Shown here piece after piece: positions 1-6,061 of a stretch of DNA of 12,388 nucleotides. The notes beneath the pieces are model-generated. The model worked only from the letters and a program-made list of their open reading frames with translations, did no database searches and was not told where the DNA came from. The position numbers were made by a program, and so were the translations under genes. Where the stretch lies: assembly GCA_038324115.1 (NCBI GenBank), contig JBBQHQ010000077.1:1-12388 (forward strand), written 5' to 3'. Numbering within the stretch: position 1 is the stretch's first letter; each line of letters opens with the position of its first letter. This stretch comes from Gaiellasilicea sp038324115. GTDB taxonomy: Bacteria > Actinomycetota > Thermoleophilia > Gaiellales > Gaiellaceae.

Positions 1-105
1 GGCGGCTGCGGCTGGGGCACCGTCGTCGCGGTCGACCACCGCTACCGCGAGGGCGTCAAGGCCGAGGATGTCGCCACGATCCTGTCGGAGCTACGCGATG
101 CTTGA
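1..105 (+). CDS. nuoE: NADH-quinone oxidoreductase subunit E, C-terminal fragment
   Basis: This is the last 34 codons of a gene entering from upstream, read in frame 1 and ending in TGA at 103-105. NuoE is the thioredoxin-fold subunit that carries the 2Fe-2S cluster N1a and sits beside NuoF in the NADH-oxidising arm. The visible peptide starts GGCGWGTVVAVDHRYREGV. Cys at residue 3 of the fragment fits the last N1a ligand of the family motif C-L-G-x-C, and the following hydrophobic strand, a 'hxxxREGV' turn and a C-terminal helix match the end of the fold. The usual 'AP' after the Cys-x-x is replaced by 'GT'. It overlaps nuoF by 8 bases. The identification rests on this short tail plus its position directly before nuoF, so it is good but not independent of context. 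Confidence 0.85.
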   Translation, partial: GGCGWGTVVAVDHRYREGVKAEDVATILSELRDA

Positions 106-1450
106 GACCCTCGAGGAGCGCTGGCACCCGACCGCGAAGCAGATCGTGCTCGCGGGCGCCGACGAGCACGACCTGACGAAGCTGGACGCCTACCGCGCCC
201 TCGGCGGCTTCCGCGCGCTCGCGAAGGCGCGCTCGCTGGAGCCGCAGGCCGTGATCGAGGAGGTGCTCGCGTCGAACCTGCGGGGCCGGGGCGGCGCCTT
301 CTTCGCCACCGGCCGCAAGGCGAGCTTCATCCCGAAGCCGGAGGCGACGCCGAACCCGATCTACCTCGTGATCAACGCGGACGAGTCCGAGCCGGGCACC
401 TTCAAGGACCGCGAGATCATGCTCCGCGTCCCGCACCGCCTCCTGGAGGGCGCGCTGATCACGGCGCACGCGATCCAGTCCAAGAACGTCTTCATCTACA
501 TCCGAGGCGAGTACCTGAACGAGTTCGAGGTGCTGCGAGCGGCGCTGGACGAGATCCGCGCGGCCGGCCTGCTGGACGGGGTCACCGTCGTCCTCCACCG
601 CGGCGCCGGCGCCTACATCTGCGGCGAGGAGACGGCTTTGCTCGAGTCGCTCGAGGGTAAGCGCGGCCAGCCCCGCTCGAAGCCGCCGTTCCCGGCGATC
701 TCCGGCGTGTACGCGTCACCGACGCTCGTCAACAACGTCGAGACGATCACGACCGTGACCCCGATCCTGGAGATGGGGGCCGCGGAGTACACGAAGCTCG
801 GCACCCCCGACTCGGCCGGCACGCGCGTCTTCAGCCTCTCCGGCAACGTCGTCCGCGGCGGCAACTACGAGCTTGAGAACGGGACGACCCTGCGCCAGCT
901 GATCTACGAGCACGGCGGCGGGATCCCGGACGGCCGGGAGCTGAAGGCCGTAATCCCGGGCGGCTCGTCGGTGCCGGTGCTGACGCCAGACCAGCTCGAC
1001 GTCCAACTCTCCTACGACGCGCTCGCCGAGGCCGGGACGATGTTCGGCTCCGGCGCGATCATCGTGATCGACGAGCGGGCCTGCATGGTTCAGCTCGGGC
1101 TCCGGGTCGCGCAGTTCTACATGCACGAGTCCTGCGGCAAGTGCACGCCGTGCCGCGAGGGGACACGCTGGATGGTCCAGATCCTCCACAAGATCGAGGA
1201 CGGCGAGGCGAGCCAGGCCGACCTCGACCTGCTCCTCGACGTCTGCGACCGGATCCTCGGCAAGTGCCTCTGCCCGCTCGGGGACGCGGACGCGATCGCC
1301 GTGGCGAGCTACGTCGACCGCTTCCGCGCCGAGTTCCAGGCGCACCTCGAGGGCGGCTGCCCGATGCACGGGACCTCGTCGCTCGAGAACCTGTTCGCGC
1401 CGGTCGACCAGCACCACCACGACCCGGTTCCGGAGGGCTCGCTCGCATGA
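98..1450 (+). CDS. nuoF: NADH-quinone oxidoreductase subunit F (NADH/FMN-binding)
   Basis: This is the 51-kDa subunit, where NADH reduces FMN and electrons enter the Fe-S chain through cluster N3; it lies in the cytoplasmic arm. I start it at ATG 98 (450 aa) because GGAG at 87-90 sits 7 bases upstream and the protein then begins at the usual place; an in-frame ATG at 68 would lie deep inside nuoE. Visible landmarks: glycine-rich loop at residues 63-74, FMN-binding NADESEPGTFKDRE around 93-106, GAGAYICGEETALLESLEG around 170-187, the SLBB-like region about 240-320, and N3 ligands C346, C349, C352 (SCGKCTPCREG) with C392 (CPLGDA). Length is normal for the family. Oddity: the loop reads GRGGAFFATGRKA where the family has GRGGAGFxTGxKW. 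The C-terminal tail is His-rich (QHHHDP). The stop lies in an ATGA that also starts a mini-ORF. Confidence 0.97.
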   Translation: MLETLEERWHPTAKQIVLAGADEHDLTKLDAYRALGGFRALAKARSLEPQAVIEEVLASNLRGRGGAFFATGRKASFIPKPEATPNPIYLVINADESEPGTFKDREIMLRVPHRLLEGALITAHAIQSKNVFIYIRGEYLNEFEVLRAALDEIRAAGLLDGVTVVLHRGAGAYICGEETALLESLEGKRGQPRSKPPFPAISGVYASPTLVNNVETITTVTPILEMGAAEYTKLGTPDSAGTRVFSLSGNVVRGGNYELENGTTLRQLIYEHGGGIPDGRELKAVIPGGSSVPVLTPDQLDVQLSYDALAEAGTMFGSGAIIVIDERACMVQLGLRVAQFYMHESCGKCTPCREGTRWMVQILHKIEDGEASQADLDLLLDVCDRILGKCLCPLGDADAIAVASYVDRFRAEFQAHLEGGCPMHGTSSLENLFAPVDQHHHDPVPEGSLA

Positions 1451-1518
1451 GCGCCGTTCGGGACAGGTCCGATGCTTTAAGCATCTTCGCCGTGGCCCGT
1501 CACGGGGGGCTCGCATGA
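1447..1518 (+). CDS. possible 23-aa mini-ORF between nuoF and nuoG
   Basis: An ATG at 1447 overlaps the nuoF stop (ATGA) and opens a 24-codon frame whose TGA (1516-1518) overlaps the nuoG start at 1515 (ATGA again). The peptide begins MSAVRDRSDALSIF and ends ARHGGLA. A GGAGGG at 1432-1437 could serve as its Shine-Dalgarno, about 9 bases upstream. It has no recognisable domain, transmembrane segment or metal ligand. If translated, its likely effect is to carry ribosomes from nuoF to nuoG across the inserted unit, preserving coupling; the peptide itself may have no function. It could equally be an accident of the duplicated start/stop signal, hence the low confidence. Confidence 0.35.
   Translation: MSAVRDRSDALSIFAVARHGGLA
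1461..1505. repeat. three consecutive inverted repeats in the nuoF-nuoG spacer
   Basis: Three adjacent perfect palindromic stems fill this stretch: GGAC-AG-GTCC (1461-1470); GATGCTT-T-AAGCATC (1471-1485), a 7-bp stem about a single base; and CCGTG-6 nt-CACGG (1490-1505). The central one is conspicuously A/T-rich for this operon. Such an array can be a REP-like repeat, an RNA hairpin that tunes the relative expression of nuoF and nuoG, or a protein-binding site. No T-run follows, so it is not a standard intrinsic terminator. Confidence 0.6.
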
Positions 1519-3692
1519 GCGCTGCCGAGCAGGTCACGCTGACGATCGACGGCGTCGAGGTGCATGTCCCGAAGGGCACCGGCCTCGTCGAGACGGCGGC
1601 CGCCGCCGGCGTCGAGATCCCCGTCTTCTGTTACGAGCCGCGGCTCGGGCCGCCCATCGGCGCCTGCCGGATGTGCCTCGTCGAGGTCGAGGGGATCCCG
1701 AAACTCCAGGCGGGCTGCACCCTGACCGCGCAGGAGGGGATGGTCGTCCGGACCGCCCAGTCCTCGGAGAAGGCGGCCGAGGGCCAGAACGCGACGCTCG
1801 AGTTCATCCTCGTCAACCACCCGCTCGACTGCCCGGTCTGCGACAAGGGCGGCGAGTGCCCGCTCCAGGACCTGACCTTCCGCTACGGGCCCGGCTCCTC
1901 GCGGATGAGCTTCCCGAAGCGGACGTTCGACAAGCCGATCCCGATCTCGCCGACGATCGCCCTCGACCGCGAGCGCTGCATCCTCTGCTACCGCTGCACG
2001 CGCTTCTCGGAGAACGTCGCGGAGGACGGCCAGCTCGTCGCGCGGAACCGCGGCGCGATGTCGATGATCACGACCTTCGAGGACGAGCCGTACCGCGACC
2101 CGTTCTCCGGGAACGTCGTCGAGCTCTGCCCCGTCGGCGCCCTCACCTCGACGCAGTACCGGTTCGAGGCGCGGCCCTGGGAGATCCAAAACGTGCCCAG
2201 TGTCTGCGGCCTCTGTCCCGTCGGCTGCAACATCAGCGCCACGACGCGCGAGGGCAAGGTCAAGCGGATCCTTTCCCGCAACCATCCCGAGGTGGACGGC
2301 GGCTGGCTCTGCGACAAGGGCCGCTTTGCCTACCCGCACCTCTACGCGGAGGACCGGATCACGGCTCCGCTCCAGCGGGTGCGCCGCCGCGGCTTCGCCG
2401 AGGTGAGCTGGGACGAGGCGCTGGACCACGCCGAAGAGCTGCTCCGGGGCGCCGGCGGCCGGATCGTGACAGCGCTCTCGGGATCGGAGACGCTGGAGCA
2501 GGCCTACGCGCTCGGCAAGCTCCTGCGCACCGGGCTCGGCGCCCACTCGGCCGTCCTCCCCGAGGCGACCTCGTCGGCCCTGGACGCCTTCCGGGCGCCG
2601 CTCTCGTCGATCGCGGGCGCGAAGCTCGTCGTCGTCCTCGGCGAGGAGGAGGTCGCCGACCGCGCCCCCATCGTCGAGCTCTGGATCAAGCAGGCGCGCC
2701 GCAACGGCGCCCGGATCGAAAAGGTTGCTCAGAGCACCAAGCTCGCTCCCGAGCTCGAGCAGGAGCTGCGCGGCTCCGACGCGACCGTCCTCATCTGGTC
2801 GGGCCGTGGGGGCGGCGGCGGCGCGCGCCTTGCCGAGCTCGCCCACTCGCTCGGCTTCGAGGGCAAGCCCGGCTGCGCGGCCTTCCACCTGCCCGCGACC
2901 CCGAACGGGCGCGGCGTCTCCGAGGCCTGGGCGGCAGCCGCCGAGGGCGAGGAGGAGAACCCCGAGCCGATCGGGCTCCTGATCGTCTCCGGTGACGAGG
3001 CCGCGGCCGACCCGGCCGTGCGCGCGCTCGCCGAGCAGGCCGAGCACGTGATCGCGCTGACGATGTTCCACGGGCTCGCGGTCGGCTGGGCCGACCTCGT
3101 CCTCCCGGGCACCAGCTACCTCGAGCGTGACGGCTCGTTCCTCAACCTCGAGGGCCGCGTTCAGCGCCTCCGCCGCTCTGTGATCCCGCCCGCGCCGGAT
3201 GAGCTCGCCTGGATCTCCAAGCTGGCCGAGCGCTTCGGCGTCGAGGTCTCTCCGCACGCAGCCGTCGTCTTCGCGGAGCTCTCCGGCGGGGCCTCCTTCG
3301 GCGATGTCGGCGAGCAGGCACCGCTGCCACCCCGGACGCCCTACCTCGCCCCGGCCCCTGCGCCGCCGGCGTCGCCCGAGCCTGCGCGTGAGACGCCCGA
3401 GCACTTCGTCGGCAACCTGCGCCTCATCCGCTACCGCCCGCTCTTTTCGGGCCCCGCGGTCGAGCGCACTCCCGAGCTCCAGTTCCAGCGGCCCGAGCCG
3501 GAGGTCGAGCTCGCCGCCGCCGACGCGGAGCGCCGCCAGATCGCGCCCGGCGACCCCGTCACCGTCCGCTCGAACGGCACCTCGATCGCCCTGCGCGCCC
3601 GGATCGCCCGCGGCCTCGCCGCCGGGACCATCCGGATCGCGGACGAGCACGCCGCCGACCTGCACCGCGAGGTCGAGGTGGTCAAGTCATGA
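1515..3692 (+). CDS. nuoG: NADH-quinone oxidoreductase subunit G (Fe-S, 75-kDa type)
   Basis: The large electron-wire subunit of the peripheral arm passes electrons from N3 through N1b, N4 and N5 toward NuoI. The protein has 725 aa. Ligands can be placed directly: 2Fe-2S N1b C39, C51, C54, C68; N5 His-Cys3 H102, C106, C109, C115; N4 C155, C158, C161, C205; and the extra 4Fe-4S N7 set C231, C234, C238, C266. N7 occurs only in some bacterial NuoG proteins. Residues ~280-580 are a degenerate molybdopterin-oxidoreductase-like region with no visible cofactor motif. Residues ~600-630 form a Pro/Ala-rich linker, and ~635-718 a small beta domain like the molydopterin-dinucleotide-binding C-domain. 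At 725 aa it is shorter than the E. coli (~900) and Thermus (~780) forms. The start at ATG 1515 follows a G-run (1504-1509) and overlaps the mini-ORF stop. Confidence 0.96.
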   Translation: MSAAEQVTLTIDGVEVHVPKGTGLVETAAAAGVEIPVFCYEPRLGPPIGACRMCLVEVEGIPKLQAGCTLTAQEGMVVRTAQSSEKAAEGQNATLEFILVNHPLDCPVCDKGGECPLQDLTFRYGPGSSRMSFPKRTFDKPIPISPTIALDRERCILCYRCTRFSENVAEDGQLVARNRGAMSMITTFEDEPYRDPFSGNVVELCPVGALTSTQYRFEARPWEIQNVPSVCGLCPVGCNISATTREGKVKRILSRNHPEVDGGWLCDKGRFAYPHLYAEDRITAPLQRVRRRGFAEVSWDEALDHAEELLRGAGGRIVTALSGSETLEQAYALGKLLRTGLGAHSAVLPEATSSALDAFRAPLSSIAGAKLVVVLGEEEVADRAPIVELWIKQARRNGARIEKVAQSTKLAPELEQELRGSDATVLIWSGRGGGGGARLAELAHSLGFEGKPGCAAFHLPATPNGRGVSEAWAAAAEGEEENPEPIGLLIVSGDEAAADPAVRALAEQAEHVIALTMFHGLAVGWADLVLPGTSYLERDGSFLNLEGRVQRLRRSVIPPAPDELAWISKLAERFGVEVSPHAAVVFAELSGGASFGDVGEQAPLPPRTPYLAPAPAPPASPEPARETPEHFVGNLRLIRYRPLFSGPAVERTPELQFQRPEPEVELAAADAERRQIAPGDPVTVRSNGTSIALRARIARGLAAGTIRIADEHAADLHREVEVVKS

Positions 3693-4678
3693 CCGAGCCT
3701 TGGTGGATCAGCGTGATCAAGGCGGTGATCATCATCAACCTCGTGCTCGTCGGGTTCGCGTACCTGACGCTCGCCGAGCGGAAGGTGATGGGCCGGATGC
3801 AGCTCCGCTACGGCCCGAACCGGGCAGGCCCCTTCGGGCTGCTCCAGCCCGCGGCCGACCTGATGAAGCTGATCCGGAAGGAGAGCTTCTTCCCCGGGTC
3901 CGCGGTGGACGCCCTCTACATCGCCTCCCCGTTCGTGGCCGCCTTCACGGCGCTCTCGACGTTCTCCGTGATCCCGTTCGGCGCCGGCTGGGTGATCTTC
4001 GGCTACCAGGTCGACGGCCAGGTCGCGGACGTGCCGATCTCGCTGATCCTGATCTTCGCGATCGGCTCGATCGGGACGTTCGGCTTCATCGTCGCCGGCT
4101 GGGCCTCGGACTCGAAGTTCGCGCTCCTCGGCGCCATGCGCACCTGCGCCCAGCTCGTCTCCTACGAGGTCTCGCTCGCGCTCAGCGTCCTCGGCGTCGT
4201 CCTGATGGCGCAGTCGCTCTCGCTGACCGACATCGTGGCGCGGCAGGACGGCACCTGGTGGTACGTCGTGCCGCAGCTCGTCGGCTTCGTCGTCTTCCTG
4301 CTGGCCGGTACCGCCGAGACCGCGCGCGCCCCGTTCGACCTCCCCGAGGCGGAGCAGGAGCTCGTGGCCGGGTACCACACCGAGTACGGGGGGATGCGCT
4401 TCGGGCTCTTCACGATGAGCGAGTACATCAACCTGATCACGCTCTCCGGCCTCGCCGTCACGCTCTTCCTCGGCGGCTGGCACTTCTTCTTCCTGGACGG
4501 GCTCGGTCCGCTCTGGTTCCTGCTCAAGCTTTTCCTGCTGCTCTTCCTCTTCATCTGGATCCGGACGACGCTGCCCCGGCTGCGCTATGACCAGCTGATG
4601 CGGTTCGGCTGGAAGGTGCTCCTCCCCGTCGCGACGATCAACGCCGTCGTCACCGCGATCCTGGTGGTGGCCCTGTGA
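3689..4678 (+). CDS. nuoH: NADH-quinone oxidoreductase subunit H (membrane heel, quinone site)
   Basis: This ND1-type membrane subunit joins the peripheral and membrane arms and forms much of the quinone chamber. The protein is 329 aa with about eight hydrophobic segments (first ~8-28, last ~310-329). Family signatures are clear: LAERKVMGRMQLRYGPNR from residue 28 followed by QPAADLMKLIRKE, then AETARAPFDLPEAEQELVAG at 209-228 with the HTEYGGMRFG acidic loop after it, and IRTTLPRLRYDQLM near 291-304. These acidic and arginine residues line the quinone/E-channel region in known structures. The start ATG at 3689 overlaps the nuoG stop (ATGA), with GAGG at 3675-3678 as a plausible ribosome-binding site. 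Length and motifs are ordinary; nothing suggests damage. Confidence 0.97.
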   Translation: MTEPWWISVIKAVIIINLVLVGFAYLTLAERKVMGRMQLRYGPNRAGPFGLLQPAADLMKLIRKESFFPGSAVDALYIASPFVAAFTALSTFSVIPFGAGWVIFGYQVDGQVADVPISLILIFAIGSIGTFGFIVAGWASDSKFALLGAMRTCAQLVSYEVSLALSVLGVVLMAQSLSLTDIVARQDGTWWYVVPQLVGFVVFLLAGTAETARAPFDLPEAEQELVAGYHTEYGGMRFGLFTMSEYINLITLSGLAVTLFLGGWHFFFLDGLGPLWFLLKLFLLLFLFIWIRTTLPRLRYDQLMRFGWKVLLPVATINAVVTAILVVAL

Positions 4679-5175
4679 GTGTCGGCTCCGGTTGGGGGAC
4701 CCCGAAGGGCTTCGGTGTCACCTTCAAGCACATCTTCAAGAAGCCGATTACGCAGCAGTACCCGGAGTACAAGCGGCCGGTCTATCCGCGCTTCCGCGGC
4801 CGGCACCGGCTGCACGTGCACGAGAACGGCCTGGAGAAGTGCGTCGGCTGCTCGCTCTGCGCCGCCGCGTGCCCGGCCGACTGCATCCGGGTCGTCCCGG
4901 CGGAGAACACGCCCGACAACCGGGTCTCGGCCGGCGAGCGCTACGCGCGGATCTACGAGATCAACCTGAGCCGCTGCATCTTCTGCGGCTACTGCGAGCT
5001 CGCGTGCCCGTTCGACGCGATCACGCTCGGGAACGAGTTCGAGATCTCCGAGTACTCGCGCGACGACCTGATCTACACGAAGGACATGCTCCTGGCACCG
5101 CCGATGAAGACCGTGCCGGTAGCCGACCCTGCCCTCTACGACACGCCGATCCCGGCCTACAAGACGTCTTCCTGA
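4675..5175 (+). CDS. nuoI: NADH-quinone oxidoreductase subunit I (two 4Fe-4S, TYKY)
   Basis: This 8Fe ferredoxin-like subunit carries clusters N6a and N6b and hands electrons to N2. It has 166 aa and starts at GTG 4675, overlapping the nuoH stop (GTGA). Two classic C-x2-C-x2-C-x3-C-P motifs are present: C56, C59, C62, C66 in CVGCSLCAAACP and C101, C104, C107, C111 in CIFCGYCELACP. The first motif is followed by a further Cys (C70) in PADCI, as in homologues. The N-terminal FKKPITQQYPE and RPRFRGRH-like stretch matches the family segment that docks on NuoH. A Pro-rich tail (residues 141-163) follows. It lies between nuoH and nuoJ, the standard order. Confidence 0.97.
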   Translation: MSVGSGWGTPKGFGVTFKHIFKKPITQQYPEYKRPVYPRFRGRHRLHVHENGLEKCVGCSLCAAACPADCIRVVPAENTPDNRVSAGERYARIYEINLSRCIFCGYCELACPFDAITLGNEFEISEYSRDDLIYTKDMLLAPPMKTVPVADPALYDTPIPAYKTSS

Positions 5176-5732
5176 TGGGCGGCTTCCTCGTCTGGGTGAT
5201 CTGGATCGCCGCCGCGGGCGCGTGCCTCGGCTCGGGGATCGCCGTCATCTCGTTCACGAACCCGTTCTTCTCGGCGCTCGCGCTGATCGGGAACCTCGCC
5301 TCGCTCGCCGTCCTCTTCCTGCTCGCCTCGGCCGAGTTCGTCGCCGCCGCGCAGGTGCTCGTCTACGCGGGCGCGGTGATGGTGATGTTCCTGTTCGTGA
5401 TCGCGTACCTGGGCGGCCGCGCGGACGCGCCGCCCTTCGCCGGCGGCCCTTCGTGGGTCTCGGTCGGCGCCATCGTCGCCGCGGCAGCCCTGCTCGTCGA
5501 GATCGTGGTCGTGATCGGCCTCAAGGCCGGCGGCTCCCTCTCGAACGAGGCCACGGTCGGCGCCGACTTCGGCAGCCCGCGCGAGATCGGCCGCGTCTTC
5601 CTGACTGACCACCTGCTCGCATTCGAGATCACCTCGATCGTGCTGCTCGTCGCAGCCGTCGGCGGGGTCATCCTCGGCACCAAGACCCAGGCGGAGGAGG
5701 AGGCAGATCGTCTTCAGGAGGCTGCGCCGTGA
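5175..5732 (+). CDS. nuoJ: NADH-quinone oxidoreductase subunit J (membrane)
   Basis: This ND6-type subunit has about five transmembrane helices, at roughly residues 4-26, 30-50, 55-79, 93-117 and 147-169; its TM3 forms the pi-bulge that couples quinone chemistry to the membrane arm. The protein is 185 aa. The signature AAAQVLVYAGAVMVMFLFV (58-76) contains the conserved Tyr (Y64), and SPREIGRVFLTDHLLAFEI (134-152) matches the family loop before the last helix. E54 precedes the TM3 motif. It begins at ATG 5175, sharing one base with the nuoI stop (TGATG). A charged tail (QAEEEADRLQE) ends the protein and contains the AGGAGG that serves nuoK. Confidence 0.96.
   Translation: MGGFLVWVIWIAAAGACLGSGIAVISFTNPFFSALALIGNLASLAVLFLLASAEFVAAAQVLVYAGAVMVMFLFVIAYLGGRADAPPFAGGPSWVSVGAIVAAAALLVEIVVVIGLKAGGSLSNEATVGADFGSPREIGRVFLTDHLLAFEITSIVLLVAAVGGVILGTKTQAEEEADRLQEAAP
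5716..5721 (+). promoter_or_regulatory. ribosome-binding site for nuoK
   Basis: AGGAGG, the strongest Shine-Dalgarno in the operon as seen here, lies inside the end of nuoJ. It is 7 bases before a GTG (5729) and 10 bases before an ATG (5732) in the same frame, so it serves nuoK but does not by itself choose between the two starts. Confidence 0.7.
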
Positions 5733-6037
5733 TGGGGCCTGACGTCTCCTGGTACCTCGTCCTCTCGGCGATCCTCTTCTCGATCGGCACCCTCGGCGTC
5801 CTCCTGCGCCGCAGCCCGCTGATCGTGCTGCTCTCGCTCGAGATCATGCTGAACGCCTCCAACCTCGCCCTGATCGCGTTCTCGCGCCTGCACGGCGACC
5901 ACGACGGGCAGATCTTCGCCCTCGCCGTGATGGCCGTCGCCGCCTCCGAGGTCGTCGTCGGCCTCGGCCTGATCGTGGCGATGGCGCGGCGCAAGCTCGT
6001 CCTCGACGTCGACCGCTTCCGGATGCTGCGTGGCTGA
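5732..6037 (+). CDS. nuoK: NADH-quinone oxidoreductase subunit K (membrane)
   Basis: This ND4L-type subunit has three transmembrane helices and carries part of the buried acidic path across the membrane arm. From ATG 5732 it has 101 aa, close to the usual ~100. The two key glutamates are present: E37 in LLSLEIMLNASN (TM2) and E73 in AVAASEVVVGLGLIV (TM3), matching E. coli E36 and E72. A GTG three bases upstream (5729) gives a 102-aa version that overlaps the nuoJ stop as GTGA. I prefer the ATG because it forms TGATG, as at nuoI-nuoJ, and puts the glutamates nearest their standard numbering, but the choice is not certain. Confidence 0.95.
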   Translation: MGPDVSWYLVLSAILFSIGTLGVLLRRSPLIVLLSLEIMLNASNLALIAFSRLHGDHDGQIFALAVMAVAASEVVVGLGLIVAMARRKLVLDVDRFRMLRG

Positions 6038-6049
6038 GATGGGGCGAAT

Positions 6050-6056
6050 GAGGTGG
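6050..6056 (+). promoter_or_regulatory. ribosome-binding site deciding the nuoL start
   Basis: GAGGTGG lies 24-28 bases after the start of the only ordinary intergenic gap in the operon (6038-6061). Its GAGG core ends 8 bases before ATG 6062. This favours that ATG over the in-frame GTG at 6053, which falls within the motif itself. Confidence 0.55.
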
Positions 6057-6061
6057 CGCCA

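Larger units (their letters stand above)
1441..1522 (+). repeat. 14-bp direct repeat framing a 68-bp duplicated junction unit
   Basis: The 14-mer GCTCGCATGAGCGC occurs at 1441-1454 and again at 1509-1522, 68 bases apart. The first copy contains the nuoF stop (TGA 1448-1450), the second the nuoG start (ATG 1515). The pattern looks like an insertion between duplicated copies of an original ATGA coupling junction, or a tandem duplication that later diverged. Outside the 14-mer the two flanks differ (GCTCGCTCGC before the first ATG, GGGGGGCTCGC before the second), so a simple recent duplication of more sequence is not supported. Confidence 0.75.

Noticed and set aside
68..97. Upstream ATG extension of nuoF
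   Set aside because: It would overlap nuoE by 38 bases, adds no family-like sequence, and the ATG at 98 has a well-spaced GGAG.
449..598. Minus-strand frames opposite nuoF as separate small genes
   Set aside because: No ribosome-binding site, no recognisable motif, and composition typical of antisense shadows.
1461..1505. Intrinsic terminator after nuoF
   Set aside because: Stems are present but there is no following T-run and the operon clearly continues; it is reported as an inverted-repeat array instead.
1500..3665. Very long open frame on the minus strand opposite nuoG (721 codons)
   Set aside because: Arg/Gly/Asp/Glu-rich shadow of a G+C-rich gene; the plus strand carries every NuoG cluster ligand. 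The same holds for the long minus frames opposite nuoL, nuoM and nuoN.
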